DNA from: Liolophura sinensis
Taxonomy: Eukaryota; Mollusca; Polyplacophora; Chitonida; Chitonidae
Assembly (NCBI RefSeq): GCF_032854445.1
Contig: NC_088295.1
Span: forward strand, 12,203,385-12,267,384
DNA length: 64,000 nt
Direction of reading: 5' to 3'
Both the position numbers and the translations under genes were made by a program. This document shows positions 32,466-46,055 of the stretch, piece by piece. The notes under the pieces were generated by a model. It did not search any database and was not told the DNA's origin. It was given only the letters and a program-made list of their open reading frames with translations. The stretch's first letter is position 1; every line of letters starts with the position of its first letter.

Positions 32466-35324
32466 AAAAGGGAAATGAAAAGTGAAATGATTTTACATGG
32501 ACCTGTGTTCATATACAGACAGCCATGCTGATGTTATGTTCGGAGAACTGGAGGGCCCCGGCTTGTAGGAGTGAGAATCCGCTCTCACAATGCTACCTCC
32601 ATTGCTGGGATTTGATACGCGATTGCAATTGTAAACATCATACATAATTCATTCACAAACATTTTCGATGCAAGCATAGTCAGAGCAACTGTTTATTTTC
32701 CTTTCACAAAAGATCTCCTTTAAGATGGCCAATACTTGGATATTATATACCAAGTGTATATGAGCTTTCATTGCTCAGACGGTGCCGCTCAAGACACTGA
32801 CAACGGATGCTGGAATTTCCTCCACTCCTAAACACTGACTGCGCATGCACCCTCGTACAAGTGAAAAGTTCTATGGTATGGCGCCAAACATCAATCAAAT
32901 AGATATATATGACAATAATTTAACTTTCCCGAATTTACGCTTGTAAGACACGGAGTCATACAGTTTGCACAGCGGTTATTTTCGTGTATACCTCAGTAAA
33001 ACTAAAGGTATTACAGTCAATCCTTAATTAAACCGACCGCCTTTAATCTGTGAACTCCCTGCCCATTTACACGTGTATCCGTCTTCTCTGAGCCTAATTT
33101 AGTCTCATTAAATCTTGAGGAATTACTGAGATTTTCGAAACGTTGTATCTGTTATAAATGACCTCCAATACGAAAGCGATCATCACTTAAAATTGTTCTT
33201 AAAATTGAAATTTGGCATTACTGTTAATACTATAACTAAGGCCATTGAGAACTTGTATTTTAAGAATGAAAACAATGTAGACGTTAAGCAGATAAATATT
33301 ACGATCACTCCTGTTATGTTATAAAGCCTTGTCATCTTGCCGATAGTGTTTTCCTCCTCGAGCAGTTTTATTGGGGAGCCTCTCTTACTGTGGGGAGCCT
33401 CCCTTACTCGGCGGATAAGTAAGTCAGCTCGCTCGAGCAACTCAAAACAGAAAACAGCCGATTTTCCATCGACGGATTGGAATTGTAGAATGGACGTGGT
33501 ATTGTGATTTTGAAAACATAGGTGTGTAGTTTTAGTCGATCTGGTATATGTAGGGACAATAACCGTGAATGATTGGTGCTGAACGTTTTGTGGTATTTTA
33601 CACAAAAGGTATACGGGGCTGTCATATTGGTGGCACAGATTTACACATTCAGCCGTATACTGTAGTGTTACAAAGTGACAGGAGATTGTCTGAAACACCC
33701 AGTAATGTTATCGATGTAAATCGGCAAAGAGAAAATTGAAGCAAACTAATGTCGCTAGTTAATTAAGAACACAAATGAATACATTCGAAACGACATTTAT
33801 GCTTTGTATTAGTTCAAACATATGCATTTTTAAGAAAAACAAGCTAACAGCAATTCTCTGTGCTTTGAAGCTGCCTTTGTTTACATGTCAACCACATCAT
33901 CATTTAAGTGGACCCTGCAACCTTACTACCTTGTGAAACATGAAGCATCTTCATGGCTATCTGGCTGCATTAAATTTTTAATAGTTTCAGGTGAATTATG
34001 ACTGCTGACAGTTTCCTGTGGTGCCTCTCTGATAAAAATCGGGATGAAAACGTAAAATAGAAATACACCTTTAGTTCTGAGGCTTCTTGGCTAATACCTG
34101 TATATGTATGGAATACCCCACATACAGTGAAGACTGGGTAAATTGAGCCAATGGTTAAGATGTGCCACTTCCTTTATAAAGTATCAGGATGTACAAGGTG
34201 AAATAAAAGCATCCACCATAATTATAAAAACGTGTGCTGACCTTTTTCACATTTTTTGCGAGGAAAAGTGAATACTGTTGAAACAGGTATGGGTTCTTTC
34301 TGGTAAGCAGACAAATACAAGATAGCTTGGAACTATTTTCACATCTAAGATCTTCAACTTTAATCATTTGGTTTGTGATGTACAATCAGTTATATCATAC
34401 TAGTTTGGTAGCTCCCGAGAAAAAAAGTAGTTGTGCGGCTAGGTCGGGTAAGATGAACCATATAGGATGGGGTAAGATGGGCCATGAACCAAATTACCCC
34501 TTAGGCTATTGTTGACATATTTTGATCACGTTGATATCTCAAGTTATTTGTTCAGTTATTTGAACATGTTCATACTGTAACAGCTTCATTTTTGTCTTCT
34601 GCAGTCACACATTTCTCATGCTGTCAACCATATAGGCCTACAAATATCCTAGTTCTTTATTCCTAGAGTTTAGAATGAATAGGTATGATTTCAGGTCAAC
34701 TCTGGTTAGCATAAGCGTAAGAAACCAAACGGAAAAGGTGCTTATGTGTATTCTTTCCGAAGCATCTGAGAGAATGAACATGGTTTTCTTTGTCAACAGG
34801 AAACTTATTTTATAAATGATAACGTTGTTCAAAATCTCCTTGAGCTTGGGGGATCTGCCAAAAAGATCTACTCTGCCCAAATTCCCGTGTGACTTACAAA
34901 ACTACAATATAAACTAGGCACATTTAACTGCCTGCGCATTATCCAATGTTTGCAAAACTTGTGCTCAGAAATCTGATTTTTCAAGATATTTCCCTTTTAA
35001 TTGTGGCTTATCTGTCATTTTGACCACATTGAAACCTTTGCATTACAATGCCAGTCTAGTCTGACATTGAAAAAACCAAACAGAAATAATTGCAGTTTAG
35101 TAAATGTAACAATGCTGAAATTAAACAGCTTACTTCATAATAGATAAAGGACAGTTGCTTCTTTATGTGGTGGCTCTGGTAAATTGATCCACAACGCCAA
35201 CAACATTTTTTATTATGCACTGATAATTGCCACTTAAATTAGCATAGTTTGTATTTGATAAAACGGAATGTTGTGTATTTCTGATTACATTTTGTAAAAA
35301 TTGCCTCATCTTGCCTCGGTCTCT
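32466..35324. other. Intergenic, no gene supported
   Basis: The longest frame (33183-33698, minus, 171 codons) has no recognisable domain. Otherwise AT-rich unique sequence. Confidence 0.5.
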
Positions 35325-36826
35325 CCTACAAGGCTAGTTATATGAAATACTCCGCATATAAAAGGTTAGTTATATGGAACATCCCACGTGTACAAGGTTA
35401 GTTATATGGAATACCCCACATATACAAGGTTAGTTATATAGCATACCCCACATGTACAAGGTTGGTTATATAGAATACCCCACGTGTACAAGTTTAGTTA
35501 TATGGAATACCCCACATGTACAAGGTTAGTTATATAGAATACCCCACATGTACAAGGTTAGTCATATAGTATACCCCACATGTACAAGGTTAGTTATATA
35601 GAATACCCCACATGTACAAGGTTAGTTAGATGGAATACCCTACATGTACAAGGTTAGTTATATAGAATACTCCACATATACACGTTTAGTTATGTAGAAT
35701 ACCCCAAATGTACAAGGTTAGTTATATAGAGGACCCGACATATACCAGGTTAGTTATATAGAATACGCAACATGTACAATGTACATGTACTCCACATATA
35801 CAGGATTGGCTATATGGAATACCCCACATATACAAGGTTAGTTATATGGAATACTCCACGTGTACAAGGGTAGTTATATATAATACTCCACATATAAAAC
35901 GTTAGTTCTATGGAATACTCCACATGTACAAGGTTAGTTATACAGAGGACCCTCACATATCCAAGGTTAGCTTTATAGAATGCCCCACACATACAAGGTT
36001 AGTTATATGGAATACTCCACGTGTACAAGAGTAGTTATATAGAATACTCCACATATAAAACGTTAGTTCTATGGAATACTCCACATGTACAAGGTTAGTT
36101 ATATAGAGGACCCCCACATATCCAAGGTTAGCTTTATAGAATGCCCCACATATCCAAGGTTAGTTATATAGTATACTCCACATTTACAAGGTTAGTTATA
36201 TGGAATACCCCACATATACACCTTTAGTTATATAGAATACTCCACATGTACAAGGTTAGTTATATAGATTTTTTTTTTTTTTTTTTGATTGGTGTTTTAC
36301 GCCGTACTCAAGAATATTTCACTTATACGACGGCGGCCAGCATTATGGTGGGTGGAAACCGGGCGGAGCCCGGGGGAAACCCACGACCATCAGCAGGTTG
36401 CTGGCAGACCTTCCCACGTACGGCCGGAGAGGAAGCCAGCATAAGCTGGTCTTGAACTCACAGCGACCACATTGGTGAGAGGCTTCTGGGTCACTACGCT
36501 GCGCTAGCGCGCTAACCGACTGAGCCACGGAGGCCCCTAGTTATATAGAGGACCCCCAAATAGCCAAGGTTAGTTATATAGAATACCCCACATATCCAAG
36601 GTTAATTATATAGTATACTCCACATTTACAAGGTTAGTTATATAGAATACCCCACATATCCAAGGTTAGTTATATAGTATACTCCACATGTACAAGGTTA
36701 GTTATATGGAATACCCCACATACACAATTTTAGTTATATGGAACAAACAACCCATACATAATAGGTCAGTTATATAAAATACCTCACATGTACAAAGTTT
36801 CCTATATGGAATACCCCATATACAAC
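35325..36826. repeat. 32-bp minisatellite (~38 units), split by a SINE
   Basis: Unit TACAAGGTTAGTTATATAGA plus ATACCCCACATG, with many variants. The array is interrupted at 36269-36537 by an A-type SINE and resumes in register after it. Confidence 0.95.
36269..36537 (-). mobile_element. A-type SINE nested in the 32-bp array
   Basis: Full-length minus-strand copy, close in sequence to the one at 26907. It begins with a long T run (tail) and ends GACTGAGCCACGGAGGCCCC (head). Twelve-base target-site duplication TAGTTATATAGA at 36257-36268 and 36538-36549. Confidence 0.95.
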
Positions 36827-36861
36827 CATAAGCCTTATCATACACATATGTTAAGTGAATA

Positions 36862-36893
36862 TTTTTGGAACACGGCCTTAAACACCAATCAAA

Positions 36894-36933
<40 letters not shown>

Positions 36934-36935
36934 AC
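36862..36935 (+). mobile_element. SINE tail remnant with (AAAT)n
   Basis: AACACCAATCAAATAAATAA followed by more AAAT units; only the 3' end of an A-type SINE remains. Confidence 0.7.
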
Positions 36936-37587
36936 AATAAATTTAAGCCTAGTATTATCTTTCTAGTAACGTTTAATATATTGTTGAATAAGCTAGGTCC
37001 ACAAACTATATATCCACGACTGGGTAGAAAACTGACTAAAATACCACAGTATCTTGATTGAAAATGGCGATCGGTAAGATTATTTTTTATATAACCATAG
37101 CGATTATTAAATATAAAATAGTGAGAGCCATCCCTATGAGGTTTGTTGATGAATTTTTGATGGTGTGAGGTAGTGATGAGGCTACAAGTTACATCCCATA
37201 GGCATTGCTATGCACCCCTTCCTGCTGCTAACATAGATAAATACAGATTTTGACGGTCAACCTCTGAAAACATTTTTATGGCTGTTTTCTCACAGGCTAG
37301 GTAAGGTAGACACCGATGCTTATTAAACAAAGAATGCATCAGGCAGAGTTACAGCTCTAGACGTTAACGTTGTCGCATATGGAAAATTAATATGGGTCTG
37401 AGGCATGTTTACCGCCAATCTGGCGTTGTTTTGGTGGTTATCTTGTGAAGATTTTCCACACTTGCATTGGTGGCTGGAGCTTTCGAGCCATTATTTTATA
37501 CACACATGGAAATTTCTTTTGATTCATCAAAACTTTGTTTCAGCATGGTGTGGAGAGAAATAAACAGATTATAGACAAACAAACATC

Positions 37588-37899
37588 TTATTTCAAGGGA
37601 TAAGCTGTAATTCCTTTCGGTTCGAGCCAGTGGAATGAAGGGTTGTGATATTCAAATGTGATATCATATGACGTGACTCTTCTCGGGAACTCCTTATATG
37701 AGGAAAAGAAGGTGGCCAGGAAAAATGTTTGGGTCGCGTTTGCAATGTAGACAGAGAAGGGTGAATCAATGTTTTGGAAGCATTTGAAGTGGCTGTGTGG
37801 AAGGTGGGTTGTCTCCTCTTGGTCATACAAGAGTTTCCCCAGTTTGCTGTTGCGATGGGAGCTTTCTACGTAATGAGGCCAGTTCTTCCAGACTATCAT
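37588..37899 (-). CDS. Protein-like ORF, 103 residues, unrecognised
   Basis: ATG at 37899 to TAA at 37588. The composition is protein-like (balanced, many aromatic and charged residues; WKNWPHYVES near the start, FHWLEPKGITAYPL at the end), and the GC content is above that of the flanks. I do not recognise a family. It could be the last exon of a spliced gene or a relic. TTAAG just before the ATG would be a weak acceptor. No partner exon was found. Confidence 0.3.
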   Translation of the reverse strand: MIVWKNWPHYVESSHRNSKLGKLLYDQEETTHLPHSHFKCFQNIDSPFSVYIANATQTFFLATFFSSYKEFPRRVTSYDITFEYHNPSFHWLEPKGITAYPLK

Positions 37900-38379
37900 C
37901 TTAATATATGCTCAGCCATATATGCATATATAGTCTAAACGCTTTCTCTTTACACGTATATTTGTGTGCGAATACATGTGTGTTTTCAGTCCCTATAAGG
38001 CCCTATTATATACGTGCCTTTGTTATTAGTAACCACTGCAAAGATGATACAACGACATTAAAGTAATTCCGCCATTTCATCGTAACGATTATGCTGTACT
38101 GTGGAAGTAATTATTAATGTATTAAAGGCGCCAGTATGTTTTCCATTTTTGTGAACAAAAGGGGGTTTTGGCGATTGGTGATGAAATGTCAGAGTTTTAA
38201 GACAAATTCGATCGCTAAACAGCCACAACCATTCTGTTGAAACATCCCATGCCTGACGAAACGTCATGTTTACAGTTAATAGTGTGACGACCCCTGTGGA
38301 CATGTTGACAGAGACAATTACATAGATTATGAGACTGAAGGCCAGAAATGCATTGTTGTATCAATTCTGACAGCTTATC

Positions 38380-38900
38380 ATTTTAATTTGTCGCCTGGCT
38401 GATTCCAAATATAATGATTATATCAGTAAGCGGGTTACCTGTCCTTTCCGTTGTCGCTAGCCCCTCCCCTCCCCGCCTCTCCCCTCGCCTACTTCGCACA
38501 GGTACATTCTCACACATGTTACCCGGACTATTGTGCCGAGTGACAATTACGCATATATGCTGATACTGCATGATAAAGCATGATAATATTTTCCCAGGCC
38601 TCAAGTCCGATTTATCAGTGTCAGCAGCTAATTGTGTAATCAGGGGTACTGGCCCTCAGGGGATACATAATCCTCATAATGAGGCCATAAACAATGCTAC
38701 CATTATTTTAGCTCAGTTTCGCTACCCAACCCCGCGGCGGTCCTAGCGGGTAAGTCCACAATCACCGCGTCTACAAAACTGTCAATAAAATCATCATCAG
38801 CAAAACGACCGGATGATTTCACATCAATCCTCACCTCCTGACAATATCTGGTATAAACAGACATATTTTATGTAATCCCTTTAAAACGTATGCCGCCATG
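38380..38900. promoter_or_regulatory. Candidate cis-regulatory island
   Basis: Complex, repeat-free block with CAGCTAATTGTGTAATCAGG and AATCCTCATAATGAGGCCAT (an inverted CCTCATAATGAGG), plus other homeodomain-type cores. Inference only. Confidence 0.22.
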
Positions 38901-39949
38901 ATAAACCATATATTATCTCCTGTGACAAGTACTCGATGTTATTGTTTGTAGAGTTGGCATATTCTTGGTTTTCAGACCTAATATGCCTATATATAGATAA
39001 CCGCAAGATTCATAGTTTTGACGTTTTCCACGACTTGCACTTTTGGCACTGGACTGCTCTTGATATCCTCTTGATCACCGATTAATGTAGACCCATTTAC
39101 ATAAAGACCCACCTTCAGCTAATTTTGTCAGGATGACACACCTATATATAGTTCTCGTTGGGTTCAGATTGGGACGCTTGATATTAAAAGTCACGAAACA
39201 TTCGGCCTGTATCTCGTTTATTTACACGTTAATATTAAAGATAATGATTTGGTTCACGGCTTAGGTTGTTCTAAATCTAAATATATTTTATAGAGAACTA
39301 GGGCAGCTGTTGATGTTTCCAAAGTTACACTTCAGTATCACACAAACTGTTTGGGGGTTGTTTGTTTGTTTGATGGTATAGTCTAACGTAGTTTTCAATA
39401 TCATTTCGGTTATTCACGAGAGGGTTTCCTTGCAACAACCCGGACCCAAGTTCAATATCTTTGTTGTATTACCATGCCGTAGAACCGACTGAATGCGTAT
39501 AGACGGTGGTTCTAACATTTATAGACAAGGCCATCCAAATTCCCCAAACAATGAATCCCATTGAATTGTCATGTAATATGCTCACTAAGTTAATATTTAA
39601 ATCAAAAACAGTCAGCATAAAAAGTTCCAACTAACACAAGCGCTAAGAATATCTCGCCAAGGCGGTCAGAAAAACATGTAGCTTAAGTCTAGCGATATCT
39701 CTATCAGCCAGGCGCAGGGATGCAAATGTTGTGCAACCTCATTGAAACGACTTGTCGATGACACTATTTTGGACACTATTATACCACGCTAAAGTCAGGG
39801 CATATATAAATTTTTGATGTTGAAGTTGACAAATTTTCTACATGAATAGTAAGGAAAACCAATGCGCTCGTGTAACCTAGAACATATAGTACTGTGTGAT
39901 GCCCTCTGATGCCACCCTCTTATCTATACGCGGTTCCCTCCCCTGACTA

Positions 39950-40680
39950 ACTCAGCCTCGTCCACAAGTAGCCGTCAGCAGCCATGCTTTACAGCCGACA
40001 GCTGGGGATTAGCTCCTGGTCTACCCATGTGCCTAAGTTTCAATTAGCGGTCATTTATCACAGGAAAATCCCGACCATTAGTCCTTTGTACCTGCAGCCA
40101 CTAATTTCCTCCCCGCCCAGCCCCTGTCAGCACCATAAAGGACCGAATGAGATATTGATAGCTTTGCCCGACAAATGTTACAATATATTGTTTTAGTATG
40201 ACAATGACAATCTTCTCAGTATCGGGCCGGCGCTGATGGATGGCCCATTCTAACCCCACTTTGCATGGTATGTGTGTGTTTTTGTCAAGATCTCAGCTAA
40301 TTTGTGGAGAAATCATGAGACAGGGGCCAGCTAAGGTCAGCAACTGATTTGCAAATGACGGTTTGATTCCAAACTTGCTGCCTGATTTAATTCCTGCCCG
40401 CCCGCTTTTCTTCTCGCCTCATTTTGCCTGCAAAAAACGAATATGAATGAGAAGGGGTCAGTAGTGTCTACTGACACCCCCTACATGTCATTCATTTGTT
40501 TCGCAATTTTGACTTGCAAATTTCCTCTAATGGAAAGAAATTACGGTTTGTCTGCAGCTTGTATAATCGAACAGGATAGATGCATAATGAAAGGAGACCG
40601 TATTTAAGCCGATTCTCTGAACCCCTAGATATTCGGGAAGGATTAATGACTGGGGATTGATCCCCAGTGCGACTTCAACG
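39950..40680. promoter_or_regulatory. Candidate cis-regulatory island
   Basis: Complex block with ATGCATAATGA (POU-like) near 40579, GGATTAATGAC and an imperfect inverted GGGGATTGATCCCC near 40654, and GACACCCCCTACATGTC. No coding frame. Inference only. Confidence 0.25.
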
Positions 40681-42394
40681 TAAGTCGTACAGCCTTGATA
40701 ATACGCCTCTCACACCTTCCTAAATCTAACACCTAAATCATGCTATATAGTTTTCGGTTGGCGTTTTGGCCTGGAAAACTTAAAAGGTAACTAAAATTAT
40801 AGGAAACTTTTTTTTTTATTTTTGTTAGTATCGTAATTGTAAGTTGAATAATCTGTCAGGGTAAACATTTAAGCTATATTCGTACTTTATAATAAGCAGA
40901 TAATACAAACTGACCTTGTGCGACATCTATGTGTGCGTAGCCTATATATGTATTTATTCTTTAGTGGGTGTTTTACGATGCGCACTCAATAATTTATCAC
41001 TTATATATAACGGTGATTATAATTTATGAATAGAGGAGACAGATCCTGTGGAAACCACCGTATACAGCTTTTAGTAAATCTGGCATTAAGTATCAGGCAA
41101 ATTAGCTGCAGCCCGGATTCCAACAATACGCTCAGCTGATAGAGGGCTCGTCGTTTAAGGCGAGAAGAAACATGTTAAGCAGCTCGAACATTGCCTGCCC
41201 CTAACCACGCATATATCTGTATAGATACATAAATGTATGTAATATATGTATGTAAGGATACATAAAACTAAAAAAAAAGATCATACCAGTTTTCATTCTT
41301 TCTAAAATTGTCCATTTCATTGTGCTTATTATATATTTACTCTGATTACCTGCTTCATACCTTCTGTGTATTCTTCCACGTTTAAACCTTACGTATCTCA
41401 AACGAAAACAGCACACGTGAGCAACGTTAGGCGCGTTCACGTGCGTCTGACGTGATGCTCTGACGCAGACTTCAGTTACCCGGATGTGAGATGACCCTGA
41501 GCGGGAGGTCACGCAGCCTCCGTGACGACATGGCTGTCAGGGCTCAGTGGCTTGGCTGATTTACGGCAGCACTAACATATCAAAGGCATTCTTCAGCCAT
41601 TTCTAAATCACTTTGATGTAAAGGGTTTACGATGGATGCTCCTGTTATCTAGCAGAAATAAAGGCCAAAGTTTGTTCCATCAGAGGGGTTTATATGAGAG
41701 TCTGTAAAGAAACCAGTACCTTTCAGATGGCAGCCAAAGTTAATTAAGGCCCATCGGCTTACTTTAAAAAGCTCCTTTTAATGTTTGTTGTGATAGAACC
41801 CTTCGAAGTTAGACGTGTTTATGTTCCGTCGCTAAATCTCTCCATGTTCTATAACCCCACCCGACAAGGGTTTAATATCAAACCAGGTAGGCCCTATGTA
41901 GGAGAAGACTGGAGATGCTAAATGATACAGATTAAAGTTGAGGGAAACAGAAATTCATTTCTTGAGAATACAATCATGTCTATCATATCTACGAAGTTCC
42001 CTTTGATACAAGACCCCGTGAAATGGGGGTGATGTACAATGTTTCCTACGGAATACAGTGTCATAGTATACATGAATAGCAGGTTATCACATCAGGGAAG
42101 TTTCAGATGGTTTTGTGTGTCATGTACTGACATTTCAGACCATAGAGCACTCGTGTTTATACAGTAACCTATGTAATTATATGGGTCTGCCCAGTAATGA
42201 TAGTTCCTGATTCCTTCACAATGGTTGTCGTAAAGATGGAGTAGCCTGTATTAATCCCTCGTGACAAGAATTTCATTGAATCTTTTACAGATGAATGCTC
42301 TTCCTGACGAACCGCAGGTTACACTACACAAGTCTTGGATGAATCCCTCATTGAAAGGCTTGAATGGGAAGACACACTGTCACCATTCGGACAA

Positions 42395-42555
42395 GTGACG
42401 TACAGGAATCATGACAAGTGATATACAGGAATCATGACAAGTGATATACACGAATCATGACAAGTGATATACACGAATCATGACAAGTGACATACACGAA
42501 TCATGACAAGTGACATACAGGAATCATGACAAGTGGCGTACAGGAACCATGACTG
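42395..42555 (+). repeat. Minisatellite, 23 bp x 7
   Basis: Units start at 42395, 42418, 42441, 42464, 42487, 42510 and 42533; consensus GTGAYATACAYGAATCATGA plus CAA. Confidence 0.95.
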
Positions 42556-45500
42556 TGCCGGATTTTCACCTCACTGTCGAGTATAGGCTTATGTACAGCG
42601 TAGAATGTCAGGTTCGATGATTCCATACTTTGAATACTTCGGAAAAAACACACGTTAAGCTGACATTCGCTTGTGCCATGGAGCCGAGTATATAAAGTAT
42701 ACCAAACAATATTAGTTGGGTCTTTGGCAGTTTACGGTTATTTTGGGAATTCTGTTCCAACAAAAACGTGTTTTCTAATCTCGATGGACTAACTTTTGTT
42801 ATTATTTGGAATAATGTGCAAAATTCTCCTTGATGCGGGAGTCGGATTTGAACCTATACAATGAACACATATGGAGAGAACGCTTATGGTAATTAGGTTA
42901 AAGTTTCTGGATAACTTCCTGCCCTGAACATTCTGACGAAGGCAATGGGTGCTTTGTTTAGATCGCCATGTTTATGTGAAAGGGTGGACGTGATTGGATG
43001 GTATCGTGTTTAGGTCGACTTAATTGCACGTGGAAATATCGATGTATACAGACTGTTCTATATGAGCAGCAGCCGGTTTGGCTTGGTTTATAACTTTTCT
43101 GTAGGGACCAGTTGCGTTATGGTGATGATTACTAGTTGTGCTGATTGCCAAGTGGTCTGGGTTTACACTGGATGACACTGCATGGGTAGATAGAGAGCTA
43201 GACCGGCCGTATAGGCTGTCTGTTGTTTGTGGGCATGTGGAGCGCGGAATGAGACATTACGAGAACATGTCAGAACTGTCACATGTTATAAACCTATATA
43301 TCACACTTGGTCGCTTCCATTCACCAGCGGTGAGCTGCGCACAGCACTGGTTCTCACCGCTAAAAAGCCGACCGGTTTGCAGTTAATAACTTGACAGCAA
43401 AAACACGAATCCCAAATTACAATTCCTGAGTCGAGGGAATGGCAGGACTTTGATGCCGGCCACAACCATAAATCTAGGCTCATTTAATGAATTGGCATCA
43501 CTGTAAATACTTTATTATTACCGGGAAGGACTTTAGAGTTCTGACACATGTTGTTTATCTGGCGCTCCAGGCTGTAGCACTTATCATTTTCCCTCCGCAG
43601 TCAAATTAATAATGTTTTTTTATGGGTGTAAATGCCGACTATATCTGTCGTCTCTTATTACGTCTGAATACGGCCATGCAGTCATTATCTGCTGACTTAC
43701 AGAATTCTAGCTTGTCTAGAGAAACTTTTTTGTTTCAAGTCTTCCAGCTGATTAAGATGTCTGACAACATTAATGACACAATATCAAACTGTTGACATGA
43801 CCAGGCGGAGGGCTGTCAAGAACGGCCGCTCTATTTACGCAGCCCTCACCAGTGATAAATGGAGACCACCCATCCCAAACCGGATATCCTGCTTCTCATT
43901 AGCAATCTTAAACAGAATACGTTCGTATAACCAGAAACGGTAAGCAATTTCAGACCACCACTTAAACTTTTATATAATGACAAAATAAATTTGCGACTGC
44001 AAAATAAAATCTACAATGTATTTACTCAACGTGCCAGAGGTATCCGTTTAATTCCCAGCAGACTAGGAGTTGTGCGCATGCGGTGATAGAAACTGACAGG
44101 TGCTATCCTTGTTGTTGTTGGAAGCATTTCAAACGGAATCAGTGTGACGGACATAATTCTAAGCGTCCCTGCCTTAGTTATCTCTGGGACAGAAAGGGTT
44201 ATAAAAACGGCTATACTTACACATTTTGCCTTGTAACTTGTCTCTAGGTAACAAGCAAAACTTTCTGTCGATCCTAAAACCTTATGATGTAGCGCCTGCG
44301 CAATGTTGTCATTTATATCATGGCTTTTACAGCAGTTTCTATTATAGTATGAATATTTATTAGTACGGCGTAAAACACCAATCAAATAAATAAATAAATA
44401 TTGGGTTATGATTTTTATCTCTTACTTCTAACTTACTTTCTAAACGTTATCTTTGTCACTGACAAGTTTTGATTTGATATACAGAAAATATGCTGGCCAG
44501 TTCGACGTGAACCCGTGCTCCAGTTAACAGCAACTGCATTTATTTATCTCTCTCTTTGGGACAAGATTGTTCAGTTTTTCTAACTAACCTACATGCTACT
44601 TAAATCGTTCGATTCGTGCTCTTACTGTAGCATCTTAATTTCACACGCACTTGTTTTTGCGTATTTATTTGCGGTCTTCACGATCACAAGTCCGCCTCAC
44701 ACTGCTCATCTGCAGCCAGCGTGTTTTCTCCAATGCTAATGGAAAAACTTCGTCTCCAGGAATAACACGCGGCTTGAAACAGTCAAGTTCTTTGTACTGT
44801 GTGCAGCTTCAGTGTTCTGGACACATAAACACAATCAACCAGGCATGAATACGGGCTGCAGTGAATAACGCTGCGTCTTATGTTTGTACAGTTTATAATT
44901 AAGGTCTATACAGGTAAAGGTCAGACAGTGCATTTCTCCACGCCCTTCACCGAGCACTGTATAAAATCTTTAGCGCGTTATTGTGCAAATTTCGACCTTT
45001 ACACTACCTGATTAACGTGATTAAATAATATATAAATAATAAATATTTTTCTGTGTTTTGATGGAACGCTGCATGTTAGAGAAATTTAATTTATACTCGT
45101 AAGTTGGGCTATAAATTACTTGCCATATAAAATGTATCAACTCCTAAACTTTTGTGACATTTATATACACATTAACTATACTAGACTTACGTATATATAT
45201 AAAAGTGGTGCTGATTTTAAGGTTGAAAGACTACGGCCGAAAGTATAACCACAGGACTGACAGTTTACTGAGTCCATTAATGCTTATTGTGTTGGGAAAC
45301 TGTAAAAAAACATATTTTTGGTACAGACTCCTTATAAATTGCCTGGAGTGATTACAGTTAAGTTTGTATAGCAATAACTTGTATATTTACTGTATCATAC
45401 AGTTGTGTTTTGACAGGTGTGGTTATCAGCCCGGGTATATCTTGTCTTTTAAGTACTGATCTCTCACCTGGAAAAGACATGCCAATTAAACATCAAACAT

Positions 45501-45857
45501 TCAGGAAAAGGGATGTCTTATACTTATCATCCAAATTACCTGGCTTTGTAATTACTTTGATTATGCTAATTTGGCCGAAATCACCAATTTGTATGCTTTA
45601 TTCGCATTTATCATATCAGGTAAATGACTCCGAGTTAGTCTCTGACTCATTAGAGCAATAAGATAATGTTATAAATATAACCAGCAACATAATGAAGAGA
45701 GCCTTCGGGTTAATGATATGCGTAGATAAGATTCCTTAGTACTTATATATCACATGCAGATTATGTACAGGATTTGTTGTGTGCAGACAAGACATTTTCC
45801 ACACGCATTACACAATCGAACGTTTCTGAAGAAAAGAAGTTACCTTTATACAGAAAG
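42556..45857. other. Intergenic, no gene recognised
   Basis: Unique AT-rich sequence with short chance frames. A SINE tail remnant (ACGGCGTAAAACACCAATC plus AAAT units) lies at about 44363-44400. Confidence 0.45.
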
Positions 45858-46055
45858 CGCCTCCGTGGCCCAGGTGATCATCGCGCCAGCGTGGCGCATT
45901 GAATCAGGAGCCTGTCACCAATACGGTTATGAGCTAGCCCCCCCTCCAACCTGTGGATGGTCGTCGAGAGCCCGGTTTCCTCCCACCATAATGCTGGCGG
46001 CCGCTATATAAGTGAAATATTCTTGAATACGTCATAAAACAACAATCAAATAAAT
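45858..46055 (+). mobile_element. A-type SINE
   Basis: Head GCGCCTCCGTGGCCCAGGTG, then GAATCAGGAGCCTGTCACCA, CCTCCCACCATAATGCTGG, GTGAAATATTCTTGAATACG and an ATCAAATAAATG end. Some internal loss. Confidence 0.88.

Larger units (their letters stand above)
36936..42394. other. Intergenic with candidate regulatory islands
   Basis: No gene confidently recognised. Contains one protein-like minus-strand frame and three complex islands, two listed separately. The third, at 41390-41560, is GC-rich with two CACGTG E-boxes and TGACGTGA. A degraded A-type SINE trace lies near 40950-41070 (minus). Confidence 0.4.

Noticed and set aside
33183-33698. 171-codon minus-strand frame, the longest outside WAPL
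   Set aside because: No recognisable motif, T/A-rich composition, no splice context. Kept only as a chance open frame.
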